Positions 5,845 to 14,187 of a DNA stretch of 16,330 nt are shown in pieces; position 1 is the stretch's first letter; the number at the start of each line of letters is the position of its first letter. The notes below the pieces were generated by a model. The model saw only the letters and a list, made by a program, of their open reading frames with translations. It did no database searches and was not told where the DNA came from. The translations under genes were made by a program, and so were the position numbers. Origin of the DNA: an uncultured Pseudoflavonifractor sp. GTDB lineage: Bacteria; Bacillota; Clostridia; Oscillospirales; Oscillospiraceae. The stretch covers positions 1 to 16,330 of the forward strand of contig CAJFTA010000051.1 in the NCBI GenBank assembly GCA_904419835.1, in the 5' to 3' direction.

Positions 5845-7917
5845 ATGCTGGAACTGCTGGCCCCCGCCGGCTCCATGGAGGCGGTGACCGCCGCCGTACA
5901 GGCCGGTGCAGACGCGGTCTACATGGGATACGGTGATTTCAACGCCCGCCGCAACGCGAAGAATTTCTCCCGGGAGGAATTTGCGGCGGCGGTTTCTTAC
6001 TGCCATCTGCGGGGGGTGAAGGTGTACCTCACCCTCAACACCCTGCTCACCGACCGGGAGCTGCCCGAGGGCGCCCGGCTGGCCGCCGAGGCCGGGGAGA
6101 TCGGGGTGGACGCGGTGCTGGTTCAGGACCTGGGCATGCTGCGGGTGCTGCGGCAGGCCTCCCCCGACCTGCCCGTCCACGCCTCCACCCAGATGACCGT
6201 CCACAACCTGGACGGCGTGAAGCTGTGCGCCGACCTGGGGATGACCCGGGTAGTCCTGTCCCGGGAGCTGTCCCGGGACCAGATCGCCTATATCTGCCAG
6301 AACTCCCCCATTGAGATTGAGGTCTTCGGCCACGGCGCCCTGTGCATGTGCTACTCCGGCCAGTGCTTCATGTCCTCCATGATTGGAGGCCGGTCGGGCA
6401 ACCGGGGATTGTGCGCCCAGCCCTGCCGCCTCAAGTACGGCTGGAACGGCAAAGCCGACGGCAACCCCCTGTCCCTCAAGGACATGTCCATGGCCGGACA
6501 CATCCAGGAGCTCAAGCGGATGGGCGTGGCCTGCCTGAAGATTGAGGGCCGCATGAAGCGGCCCGAGTACGTGGCGGTGGTCATCTCCATCTACGCAAAG
6601 GCCATCAAAGAGAACCGGGAGCCCACGGCCGAGGAGATTGAGCAGCTCACCGCAGCCTTCTCCCGCCAGGGCTTTACCGACGGGTTCTACATGGACAGGC
6701 AGGGGCCGGACATGTTCGGCGTCCGGCAGGAGACCAGGGAGCCCAGGGAGCTCTTTGCCCAGGCACGGGCCATGTATCAGCGGGAGAATCCCCGTGTGCC
6801 CGTCACCTTCTACGCCATGGTCCGTCCCGGCGAGCCCGCCCAGGTGGGCGTGGAGGACAGCGCCGGCCGGGTGGCCACCGTCAAGGGCCCCGTACCCGAG
6901 GCCGCCCGCACCCGCGCCATTACCACGGAGCAGGTGGAGGAGCAGCTCTCCAAGACCGGCGGCACCCCCTACCGCTGCGACAGGGTGCGGGCCCTGGTGG
7001 AGGACGGGCTGTCCCTGCCCCTGTCCGCCCTCAACGCCATGCGGCGTGAGGTGCTGGAGGACCTGTCCCGCCAGCGCACCGCGGTGCCCCAGCGGCGCAG
7101 CGGGGAGTTCCACCCCGGCGCCCGGTACAACAACCGGAAGGAAGCCCCCGAGCTGACCGTGTCCGTCCTCAGGGCTGACCAGGTCACCGCCGCTCTGATG
7201 GAGCAGGACCCCACCCTGGTCTATGTGCCCGCTGGTGAGCTGTACGCCCACCCGGAGACCGTGGAGCTGGCCAGGGGCCGCTTGGCCGTCACCCTGCCCC
7301 GTGTGGCATGGGACCGGGAGCGGGACGAGCTGGTCAAGCAGCTGGAGAAGGCCAGAGAGCTGGGGGTCACCGACGCCCTGGTGGGCAACCTGGGCATGCT
7401 GCCCATCGCCAAAGAGCTGGGCTTCACCCTCCGGGGCGACTACGGCCTGGAGGTATACAACGCCCAGGCCCTCAAGGAGCTGAAGAAGATGGGCCTGGTG
7501 TCGGCCGCCCTGTCCTTTGAGCTGAAGCTGGCCCAGGTCCGGGACATCTCCAAGCCCATGGACACCGAGCTCATCACCTACGGCCGCCTGCCGCTGATGA
7601 TCATGGAGAGCTGCGTCATCAAAAACCGCACCGGCCGCTGCAACTGCCACAATGAAAACCTGCTCACCGACCGGAAGGGCAAGCAGTTCCCGGTGGTGAA
7701 GGCGCCGGGCTGCCGCAACGAGATCCTCAACTGCCAGAAGCTGTTCCTGGCCGACCGGCAGGGGGACTACCAGCGGGTGGGCCTGTGGGCCCAGCGGCTC
7801 ATGTTCACCACCGAGACCCCCGACGAGTGCGCCAGGGTGGCCGCCCGGTACCGGGGGACAGGGGACTGGACCCCCGGCGAGTACACCAGAGGTCTGTACT
7901 ACCGGGACGTGGAGTAA
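5845..7917 (+). CDS. U32 family peptidase / RNA hydroxylase-like protein (RlhA type)
   Basis: A 690-residue long-form U32 protein. The N-terminal half is the U32 barrel (ELLAPAGSMEAVTAAVQAGADAVYMG) with the family block EVFGHGALCMCYSGQC...NRGLCAQPCRLKY. C167, C174, C190 and C230 are spaced much like the four Fe-S cysteines of UbiU. A C-terminal region adds a second cysteine set (C590, C599, C601, C623, C630). E. coli long-form U32 protein RlhA hydroxylates C2501 of 23S rRNA, and short forms act on tRNA or ubiquinone. Older annotations say collagenase-like protease. RNA modification is the best guess, but the substrate is not shown by sequence. AAGGAGG lies 5 nt before the ATG. It appears to head the dut-maf-mreCD cluster. 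Confidence 0.85.
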   Translation: MLELLAPAGSMEAVTAAVQAGADAVYMGYGDFNARRNAKNFSREEFAAAVSYCHLRGVKVYLTLNTLLTDRELPEGARLAAEAGEIGVDAVLVQDLGMLRVLRQASPDLPVHASTQMTVHNLDGVKLCADLGMTRVVLSRELSRDQIAYICQNSPIEIEVFGHGALCMCYSGQCFMSSMIGGRSGNRGLCAQPCRLKYGWNGKADGNPLSLKDMSMAGHIQELKRMGVACLKIEGRMKRPEYVAVVISIYAKAIKENREPTAEEIEQLTAAFSRQGFTDGFYMDRQGPDMFGVRQETREPRELFAQARAMYQRENPRVPVTFYAMVRPGEPAQVGVEDSAGRVATVKGPVPEAARTRAITTEQVEEQLSKTGGTPYRCDRVRALVEDGLSLPLSALNAMRREVLEDLSRQRTAVPQRRSGEFHPGARYNNRKEAPELTVSVLRADQVTAALMEQDPTLVYVPAGELYAHPETVELARGRLAVTLPRVAWDRERDELVKQLEKARELGVTDALVGNLGMLPIAKELGFTLRGDYGLEVYNAQALKELKKMGLVSAALSFELKLAQVRDISKPMDTELITYGRLPLMIMESCVIKNRTGRCNCHNENLLTDRKGKQFPVVKAPGCRNEILNCQKLFLADRQGDYQRVGLWAQRLMFTTETPDECARVAARYRGTGDWTPGEYTRGLYYRDVE

Positions 7918-7987
7918 CGCCCGGGTGCATTCCGGGCATACTGAGAACATATCAAAACATGGGGGCCGCCGGCCCTTTGGAGGCAAT

Positions 7988-8437
7988 ATGAACCTGAAAA
8001 TCAAGTATGTATCCCCGAAAATCGGGAAGGAGATCCCCGCACCCTTTTACGCCAGCGCCGGCGCGGCGGCAATGGACCTGTGCGCCTGCGTGGACGAGCC
8101 GGTGACGGTGGCGCCCCGGGCCCTGGTGAGCATCCCCACCGGCATCGCCATCGCCCTGCCATCGGCGGAGTACGTGGCCCTGGTGTTCGCCCGCTCCGGC
8201 CTGGGCATCAAGCACGGCGTCACCCTCTCCAACGGCGTGGGCGTCATTGACAGCGACTACCGGGGAGAGATCCGGGTGGGCCTCACCAACCTGTCCGACA
8301 CGCCCTACACCGTCTCCCCCGGGGACCGCATCGCCCAGCTGGCGGTGATGCCGGTGGTCCAGGCCCAGCTGGAGGTGTGCGGCAGCCTGGACGAGACCGA
8401 GCGGGGCCAGGGCGGCTTCGGCTCCACCGGAAAGTAA
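7988..8437 (+). CDS. dut: dUTP diphosphatase (dUTPase)
   Basis: Hydrolyses dUTP to dUMP and diphosphate, keeping uracil out of DNA and supplying dTMP synthesis. The 149-residue product fits the trimeric family. The five motifs are all visible: AAAMDLCA (I), PTGIAIALP (II), ARSGLGIKHGVTLSNGVGVID with the catalytic Asp (III, running on to DYRGEI), GDRIAQLAV (IV) and the C-terminal RGQGGFGSTGK (V). The ATG at 7988 follows GGAGG closely. The gap from the U32 gene is 70 nt and to maf 16 nt, so co-transcription with maf is likely. Confidence 0.96.
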   Translation: MNLKIKYVSPKIGKEIPAPFYASAGAAAMDLCACVDEPVTVAPRALVSIPTGIAIALPSAEYVALVFARSGLGIKHGVTLSNGVGVIDSDYRGEIRVGLTNLSDTPYTVSPGDRIAQLAVMPVVQAQLEVCGSLDETERGQGGFGSTGK

Positions 8438-8453
8438 AAAGGAGCGTCAGAAC

Positions 8454-9044
8454 ATGAACATTATTCTTGCGTCCCAGTCCCCCCGGCGGAAGGAGCTGCT
8501 GGAGCGGATGGGCATCCGGGACTTTGAGACCATCTCCCCCAATGTGGACGAGAGCGTATTTCACGGCCTGCCCCCCGAGGAGCTGGTCCGCCGCCTGTCC
8601 GCCGAGAAGGCGGCCGCCGTGGCCGGCAGGGCGGGAGAGGACGCCATCGTCATCGCCGCCGACACGGTGGTGGCCCTGGAGGGGGCGGTGCTGGGCAAGC
8701 CCGCCGACGAGCTGGACGCCTTCAAGATGCTCTCCGCCCTCTCCGGCGTGCGCCATCAGGTGTACACCGGCGTCACCGTCTGCCGGGGCGGGGAGAAGCA
8801 GACCGCCCACGAGGTCACCGACGTCACCTTCCGGGAGCTGAGCGAGGAGGAGATTGAGCACTATATCGCCACCGGCGAGCCCATGGACAAGGCCGGGGCC
8901 TACGGCATCCAGGGCTACGGCGCTCTGCTTATCCAGGGCATCAGCGGCGACTACTACAATGTGATGGGCCTGCCGGTGTGCCGCCTGAGCGGCATGCTCG
9001 CCCGCTTCGGGGTGGACTGCCTCAAGCTGGCCGCCCAGGGGTAA
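8454..9044 (+). CDS. maf: Maf-family nucleoside triphosphate pyrophosphatase
   Basis: A 196-residue cytoplasmic house-cleaning enzyme that hydrolyses non-canonical or excess NTPs (dTTP/UTP type in the YhdE subgroup) to monophosphate and diphosphate. Motifs are the N-terminal ASQSPRRKELL phosphate-binding segment, AADTVVALEG with the catalytic aspartate, LGKP and GEPMDKAGAYGIQG. AAGGAG lies 9 nt before the ATG. In Bacillus maf sits at the head of the maf-radC-mreBCD cluster; here maf is again followed by mreC, but radC and mreB are missing from between them. Confidence 0.95.
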   Translation: MNIILASQSPRRKELLERMGIRDFETISPNVDESVFHGLPPEELVRRLSAEKAAAVAGRAGEDAIVIAADTVVALEGAVLGKPADELDAFKMLSALSGVRHQVYTGVTVCRGGEKQTAHEVTDVTFRELSEEEIEHYIATGEPMDKAGAYGIQGYGALLIQGISGDYYNVMGLPVCRLSGMLARFGVDCLKLAAQG

Positions 9045-9105
9045 GACGCCCCGCCTGAGAACACAACTGCTGGAAAGACCCGCTTTGGCGCGGGTGGAGG
9101 TTGCT

Positions 9106-9948
9106 TTGAAAGACTTTTTCCGCCATAACGGCTTGCTCATTCTCATTATCGCGGTGCTGCTGGCCCTCATTACGCTGGTGACCTCCGTCCTCCTGGGGGG
9201 GACGGCCAACCCCATCGCCAACGCCGTGGGCTTTGTCACCACGCCGGTGCGCAACGGCATCAACGCCTTTGTGGGCTGGGTGGAGGGGGTGTACGACTAC
9301 GCCTTCCAGTACGACCAGCTGGTGGAGGAGAACGAGCAGCTGAAAATCCAGATTGCCGAGATGGAGGAGAAGGTCCGCCAGGCCGAGGCCGACAGCCGGG
9401 AGAACGAGCGGCTGCGCAGCCTGCTGGGCCTGCGGGAGCAGCGTCGGGACCTGACGCTGGAGTCGGCCACCGTCACAGCCGTGGAGTCCACCAACTGGTA
9501 CTCCACCTTCACTATCAGCAAGGGGGAGAACATGGGCATTGCCGCCGACGATTGCGTCATCGACCAGTACGGCAATCTGGTGGGCGTGGTCACCACGGTG
9601 GGGCTCAACTGGGCCACCGTCACCACCATCATCGACACCGACACCGAGATGGGCGGCATCCTGGCCCGCACCGACACCGCCGCCATCCTGGAGGGGGACT
9701 TCGCCCTCATGGGGGCGGGCAAGCTGAAGCTGAGCTACCTGCCTGAAAACGCCGATCTGGTGTCCGGGGACGAGGTGCTCACCTCCGGCCGGGGCGGCGT
9801 GTACCCGGCGGGGCTGCTGGTGGGCACGGTGGACACGGTCCACACCGACGACTCGGGCATGACCCGGTACGCCGTCATCACCCCCACCGCAGACCTGACC
9901 GACCTGCAGCAGGTGTTTGTCATCACCGATTTTGACATTGTGGAGTAA
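9106..9948 (+). CDS. mreC: Rod shape-determining protein MreC
   Basis: A 280-residue bitopic membrane protein of the elongation complex that links MreD, PBP2 and the wall machinery. A short cytoplasmic N-terminus (LKDFFRHNG) is followed by one membrane segment (about residues 10-32), a coiled coil (about 65-105, QLVEENEQLKIQIAEMEEKV) and the two beta-barrel MreC core domains. Start: TTG at 9106 is chosen because GGAGG lies 5 nt upstream; an in-frame TTG at 9085 lacks such a site. A 6-bp hairpin (9078-9083/9090-9095) abuts the ribosome site. It is 12 nt upstream of mreD. Confidence 0.93.
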   Translation: MKDFFRHNGLLILIIAVLLALITLVTSVLLGGTANPIANAVGFVTTPVRNGINAFVGWVEGVYDYAFQYDQLVEENEQLKIQIAEMEEKVRQAEADSRENERLRSLLGLREQRRDLTLESATVTAVESTNWYSTFTISKGENMGIAADDCVIDQYGNLVGVVTTVGLNWATVTTIIDTDTEMGGILARTDTAAILEGDFALMGAGKLKLSYLPENADLVSGDEVLTSGRGGVYPAGLLVGTVDTVHTDDSGMTRYAVITPTADLTDLQQVFVITDFDIVE

Positions 9949-9960
9949 GGGGGCGGCCAG

Positions 9961-10470
9961 ATGACACAGCGGGATTTCCTCACAAAATGGCTGGTCTACG
10001 GCCTGGCCCTCCTGCCCGTGTGGTTTCTGGAGGTATACGTCCTCAGCCGCATCTCCCTCTTCGGCGTGTCGCCCACCCTGCTGCCTCTGGCGGCCATTGC
10101 GGTGGCCGTGCTGGAGGGGGGCGCCTCGGGGGCGGGCTTTGGCATGGCGGTGGGCGTGGTGTGCGACGCGATCTACGGCACCAACGGCGCCATGACCCTC
10201 TCTCTCACCCTGCTGGGCGCGGCAGCGGGCATCACCGCCCAGTACCTGGTGCGGCAGAACCTGGTGGGCTGCGTGCTCTGCTCCGCCGCCGGGCTCTTCC
10301 TCATTGAACTCTTCCGGGTGGGATGGCGGTTGCTGTTCCAGGTGGCCGACCTGGCCGCCCTGCTGCGGGTGGCCGCCCCCGAATTTCTCTTTTCCATGCT
10401 TTTTACCCCTCTGCTCTACGCCATCTTCCACTGGGTCTGGAGCCGGACCCAGTTCGCAACCCTGTTCTAA
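9961..10470 (+). CDS. mreD: Rod shape-determining protein MreD
   Basis: A 169-residue, very hydrophobic membrane protein with about five predicted transmembrane helices. It occupies the conserved mreC-mreD-PBP2 position; the family is poorly conserved in sequence, so context carries much of the call. A purine run (AGGGGG) precedes the ATG. Known role: partner of MreC in the elongasome. It lies 45 nt before the penicillin-binding protein gene. Confidence 0.88.
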   Translation: MTQRDFLTKWLVYGLALLPVWFLEVYVLSRISLFGVSPTLLPLAAIAVAVLEGGASGAGFGMAVGVVCDAIYGTNGAMTLSLTLLGAAAGITAQYLVRQNLVGCVLCSAAGLFLIELFRVGWRLLFQVADLAALLRVAAPEFLFSMLFTPLLYAIFHWVWSRTQFATLF

Positions 10471-10515
10471 TCCCCGGCGCACCCATGCCCCGGGCCGCCT
10501 GTAAGGAGGTACCCC

Positions 10516-12609
10516 TTGGAAGCCAGACAGTTCCGCGCCCGCCTCCGGGTCATCACCCTGATCCTGGTGCTCGTCATCGCCATCTTTACCGCCGTGCTCC
10601 ACAATCTCCAGATTGTTCACGGCGCCGACTACCGGGAGAGATCCGTGCGCAACATCACCAAGACCGAGACCGTGGAGGCCGCCCGGGGCCAGATTCTGGA
10701 CCGGTACGGCCGGGTGCTGGTGTCCAACAGGACGGTCTATCAGGTCACGCTGGACACCTCCATCATGGGGGAGGAGGCCGAGCGCAACCCCAACCTGCTC
10801 GCCCTGCTGGAGATCTGCCGGGAGGAGGGGGTGGAGTGGACCGACGAGGTGCTGCCCATCTCCATGACCGAGCCCTTCACCTATACCGACACCCTCACCG
10901 AGGCCGGCCAGGCCCGGTATGAGGCATTCCTGGAGCAGATGAAGTGGACCGACGCGGCTGAGCAGGGGCCCGACATCCTGCTGGCCAGGATGCGGGAGTT
11001 CTACAAGGTGGACGAGAGCGTCTCCGCCGAGGACGGCCGGGCCCTGGTGGGGGTGCTGTGCGAGGTGCGCATGCGCAGCCTGGACATCCTGCGCACCTCC
11101 TACGTGTTCGCCAAGGACGTGGACATCGACTTTATCTCCCGGGTCAAGGAGGAGGGGCTGGTGGGCGTCACCATCGAGCCCACCACCGTCCGGCAGTACA
11201 ACACCACCTACGCCGCCCATCTGCTGGGCCGGGTGGGCAGCATGTATTCAGACGACTGGGAGTACTACAAGAACATCGACGGGTACCAGATGGACGACAC
11301 CGTGGGCAAGGACGGCGTGGAGCTGGCCTTTGAGTCCTACCTGAAGGGCACTGCGGGACAGCGGGCCATCAACACCAACACAGACGGCAAGGTTGTCTCA
11401 CAGTACTGGCTTACCGACAGCGAGACCGGCGAGACGCTGGAGCCGGAGCCGGGGGGCAACGTGAGCCTGACCATTGACATCCGCCTCCAGGAGGCGGCCG
11501 AGCGGGCCCTGGCCAACGGCATTGAGAGCCTGGAGTCGGAGTACACCGAGGGCGGCGCCGTGGTGGTGACCGACATGACCGGAGGCATACTGGCCATGGC
11601 CTCCTACCCCACCTACGACCTGACCACCATTTACAGCGACACCGCCCTCTACAATGAGACCCTCAACAACCCCCTGGAGCCCTTCAACAACCGGGCCATC
11701 AACGGCCTGTACTCCCCGGGCTCCACCTTCAAGATGATTGTGGGTGTGGCGGCCCTCCAGGAGGGACTGGTGACCACCACGGAGAAAATCCTGGACACCG
11801 GCCGCTTCCGGTACCCCGAGGGGGAGAAGTACCCCTACGGCGACTACCACCCCGCCTGCTGGTACTACCTCCAGTACGGCGGCAGCCACGGCATGGAGGA
11901 CATGGCCAACGCCATCAAGGACTCCTGCAACATCTACTTCTACACCCTGGGCGACCGGCTGGGCATCGACCTCATCGGCCAGTACGCCTCCATGTTCGGC
12001 CTGGGGGAGAGCACCGGCTTTGAGCTGGGCGGGTACAGCGGCCGGGTGGCCGGTCCCGAGACCAGCGAGGAGCTGGGCACCACCTGGTACGGCGGTGACC
12101 TGCTCTCCGCCGCCATCGGACAGGGCAATACCCAGGTCACCCCTCTCCAGCTGGCCAACTACATTGCCACTCTGGTCAACGGCGGCGACCGGTACGCCAC
12201 CCACATCCTCCAAAACGTCAAGTCCAGCGACTTCTCTGAGGTGATCTATGAGTATGAGCCCCAGCTGCTGGACAGCGTGGACATCAGCCAGGAGAACCTG
12301 GAGGCGGTCAAGTACGGCATGTATCTGATGGCCAACGAGGGCAGCGTCAGAAGCGCCTTTGCCGACCTGCCGGTGGAGGTGGGCGCCAAGACGGGCACCG
12401 CCCAGGTGGGACAGGTAAACAGCGAGTCCAACGCCGTGCTGGTCTGCTTCGCGCCCTACGACGACCCGGAGATCGCCGTCTCCGTGGTGGTGGAGCACGG
12501 CGGCAGCGGCACGGACCTGGCGGGCATTGCCGCCGAGATCCTGTCCTACTACTTCAGCACCGGCACCACCATGGAGTCGGTGGACGGGGAGAATGAGCTG
12601 CTCCACTGA
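10516..12609 (+). CDS. mrdA: Penicillin-binding protein 2 (elongation-type transpeptidase)
   Basis: A 697-residue class B PBP. The N-terminal cytoplasmic stretch and a single membrane anchor (about residues 12-35) are followed by a pedestal domain (AARGQILDRYGRVL) and the transpeptidase domain. The active-site motifs are complete: SxxK at S403-K406 in YSPGSTFK, SxN at S470-N472 (SCN), and KTG at 625-627 (AKTGTAQ). It crosslinks peptidoglycan during side-wall growth. Start TTG with AAGGAGGT 5 nt upstream at 10503-10510. Adjacent mreCD support an elongation role. The partner glycosyltransferase gene rodA is not in the window. Confidence 0.93.
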   Translation: MEARQFRARLRVITLILVLVIAIFTAVLHNLQIVHGADYRERSVRNITKTETVEAARGQILDRYGRVLVSNRTVYQVTLDTSIMGEEAERNPNLLALLEICREEGVEWTDEVLPISMTEPFTYTDTLTEAGQARYEAFLEQMKWTDAAEQGPDILLARMREFYKVDESVSAEDGRALVGVLCEVRMRSLDILRTSYVFAKDVDIDFISRVKEEGLVGVTIEPTTVRQYNTTYAAHLLGRVGSMYSDDWEYYKNIDGYQMDDTVGKDGVELAFESYLKGTAGQRAINTNTDGKVVSQYWLTDSETGETLEPEPGGNVSLTIDIRLQEAAERALANGIESLESEYTEGGAVVVTDMTGGILAMASYPTYDLTTIYSDTALYNETLNNPLEPFNNRAINGLYSPGSTFKMIVGVAALQEGLVTTTEKILDTGRFRYPEGEKYPYGDYHPACWYYLQYGGSHGMEDMANAIKDSCNIYFYTLGDRLGIDLIGQYASMFGLGESTGFELGGYSGRVAGPETSEELGTTWYGGDLLSAAIGQGNTQVTPLQLANYIATLVNGGDRYATHILQNVKSSDFSEVIYEYEPQLLDSVDISQENLEAVKYGMYLMANEGSVRSAFADLPVEVGAKTGTAQVGQVNSESNAVLVCFAPYDDPEIAVSVVVEHGGSGTDLAGIAAEILSYYFSTGTTMESVDGENELLH

Positions 12610-12641
12610 GGGGCATCTGAAAAGGAAGGGAGGCACTGGCC

Positions 12642-13892
12642 GTGAAGCGTGCCCTGACTGCCATACTGGTCCTGCTGCTGGCCCTGGGACTGGGCGGCTG
12701 CACCTCCATGCTGGACCACAACTACACCGTGGTCCAGCCCCATGACGACGGCCCCGCCTCCGACGGCGACGTGATTACTGCCGAGAATTACCAGCAGCTG
12801 GAGGACGCCGTCCTGTATTTTATTGACCAGGGCATGTCCTACGGCGTGGTCCACCTGTCCAACTACACCCCTGAACGGGGGGACGCGGAGGCCGACGTGG
12901 ACGCCGCCTGTCTCTACGCCGTCCAGGAGTACCCCCTGGGGGCCTATGCCGTCAGCTACATCAGGCCCCAGACCTCCTATATTGTCTCCTATTACGAGGT
13001 GAGCGTGTATATCAGCTACCGCCGCACCCAGGACCAGATGAAGAGCATTGTCTCGGTCACCGGTACCAGCGCCATTCGGGAGGAGCTGCGGGACACCCTG
13101 CGCGCCTTCGGTGCGGAGGCGGCGCTGCGGGTGACTTATTTCAACGAGGATGAGGAGTTTATCCGGGAGCTGGTCCGTCAGGCCTACTACGACACGCCCG
13201 AGGCAGCCCTGGGCATGCCGGAGGTGGCGGTGTCCATCTACCCCGGCCTGCCCGAGGGGGAGGAGACAGCCCCCGGCGGGGTGCGGATTGTGGAGATTCA
13301 GCTCAGCTACCCGGAGGACCCGGAGCTGCTTCAGAGGAAGAAAGAGCGGCTGGCGGCCCGGTTGAGCAGCATCGGCTCCCGGCTGGAGGTGGACGGGGAT
13401 CAGGAGGGGATCAGAACCCTCTTTGACCTGCTGCGGGATACCGCCCAGTACAGCCTGCAGGACAGCGAGGGACATAAGGCCAACACCGCCTACTCCGCCC
13501 TGGTGGAGGGGCGGGCGGACAGCGAGGGCATGGCCCTGGCCTGCCAGCTGCTGTGCCAGTACTCGGGGATTGAGTGCACCGTGGTGTCCGGTACGCTGGA
13601 CGGCGCCGGGTGGTACTGGAACATCGTCACTCTGGATGACGGCGAGAGCCGCCACGTGGACGCCACCCGTGCCGACGGCTTTGCCCTCCAGGACGCGGAG
13701 ATGGTGGAGCAGGGCTATCAGTGGAACCGGGAGGAGTTTCCCAGCTGCGGTCTCCAGCCCCCAGCGGAGGAGACCGTCCTGCCGTCTGATATTCCCCTTC
13801 CCTCAGCTGGCCCGTCACCCTCTGAGATTCCCACCCCTTCCGGGGAGGGGGGAGACCTGATGTCGGCGGACGTTCCGGGCAGGAAAAATTAA
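12642..13892 (+). CDS. Lipoprotein with a degenerate transglutaminase-like domain
   Basis: A 416-residue exported lipoprotein. The signal peptide MKRALTAILVLLLALGLGGC ends in lipobox LGGC (C20 lipidated). The middle region is unassigned. At about residues 270-345 a transglutaminase/protease-like core is recognisable (TAYSALVEGRADSEGMA...GIECTVVSG...WNIV...HVDAT). The family's catalytic Cys aligns with S294, and the His of the HAWN motif aligns with W324 (WYWN); only the Asp (D340) remains. It is therefore probably a non-catalytic binding or scaffold protein of the envelope. A Pro/Ser-rich tail follows. Start GTG, with GGGAGG 8 nt upstream, 32 nt after mrdA, so most likely in the same operon and tied to wall elongation. 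Its exact role is unknown. Confidence 0.8.
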   Translation: MKRALTAILVLLLALGLGGCTSMLDHNYTVVQPHDDGPASDGDVITAENYQQLEDAVLYFIDQGMSYGVVHLSNYTPERGDAEADVDAACLYAVQEYPLGAYAVSYIRPQTSYIVSYYEVSVYISYRRTQDQMKSIVSVTGTSAIREELRDTLRAFGAEAALRVTYFNEDEEFIRELVRQAYYDTPEAALGMPEVAVSIYPGLPEGEETAPGGVRIVEIQLSYPEDPELLQRKKERLAARLSSIGSRLEVDGDQEGIRTLFDLLRDTAQYSLQDSEGHKANTAYSALVEGRADSEGMALACQLLCQYSGIECTVVSGTLDGAGWYWNIVTLDDGESRHVDATRADGFALQDAEMVEQGYQWNREEFPSCGLQPPAEETVLPSDIPLPSAGPSPSEIPTPSGEGGDLMSADVPGRKN

Positions 13893-13944
13893 ATTGAGAA
13901 AAAATGAAAAAAGAGTTGACAGATGAAGAAAGTTCGGCTATAAT
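13893..13944 (+). promoter_or_regulatory. Consensus promoter with UP-like tract for tRNA-Gly
   Basis: TTGACA (13916-13921), exactly 17 bp, TATAAT (13939-13944): both hexamers are perfect. The ~25 bp upstream are A-rich in an otherwise GC-rich genome, like an UP element. The distance to the mature tRNA start at 13959 allows a few nucleotides of 5' leader. Confidence 0.9.
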
Positions 13945-13958
13945 AACGTCTGTCGCTT

Positions 13959-14034
13959 GCGGGTGTAGCTCATCTGGTAGAGCGCCACCTTGCCAAGGTG
14001 GAGGTAGCGAGTTCGAGCCTCGTCACCCGCTCCA
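13959..14034 (+). tRNA. tRNA-Gly, anticodon GCC
   Basis: A 76-nt cloverleaf with encoded CCA. The acceptor stem GCGGGTG (13959-13965) pairs with CACCCGC (14024-14030); discriminator T and CCA follow. D-arm GCTCATCTGGTAGAGC, anticodon arm CCACC-TTGCCAA-GGTGG with anticodon GCC, and T-arm with GTTCGAGCC. Own consensus promoter and terminator, so a single-gene unit. Confidence 0.97.
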
Positions 14035-14040
14035 GAGTAA

Positions 14041-14076
14041 AGCAGGACGTCCAGAATTGGATGTCCTGCTTTTTTC
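14041..14076 (+). terminator. Intrinsic terminator of tRNA-Gly
   Basis: AGCAGGACGTCCA pairs with TGGATGTCCTGCT (one G.U pair) around a 4-nt loop, followed by a run of T to 14075. It begins six bases after the CCA. Confidence 0.9.
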
Positions 14077-14187
14077 ATGAGGAAGCGGAACTCGCTGCCT
14101 CCACCCGCGTGCGCGAGGCGCGCATGCAAAACCGAGGTGAGGCAGGGTTCCTGCGAATGGCCGCAGGCCATTCGTGGGATGCCGGGA

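Noticed and set aside
5302..8004. 900-codon open frame antisense to zapA and the U32 gene
   Set aside because: The + strand genes have recognisable families and ribosome sites. The antisense frame is rich in Gly, Leu, Val and His with no domain, as expected opposite GC-rich coding DNA.
9022..11220. 732-codon open frame antisense to mreC, mreD and mrdA
   Set aside because: The opposite strand carries three conserved genes with ribosome sites; the antisense product shows no domain.
11398..12636. 412-codon open frame antisense to mrdA
   Set aside because: It lies opposite the PBP2 transpeptidase domain, whose SxxK, SxN and KTG motifs settle the coding strand.
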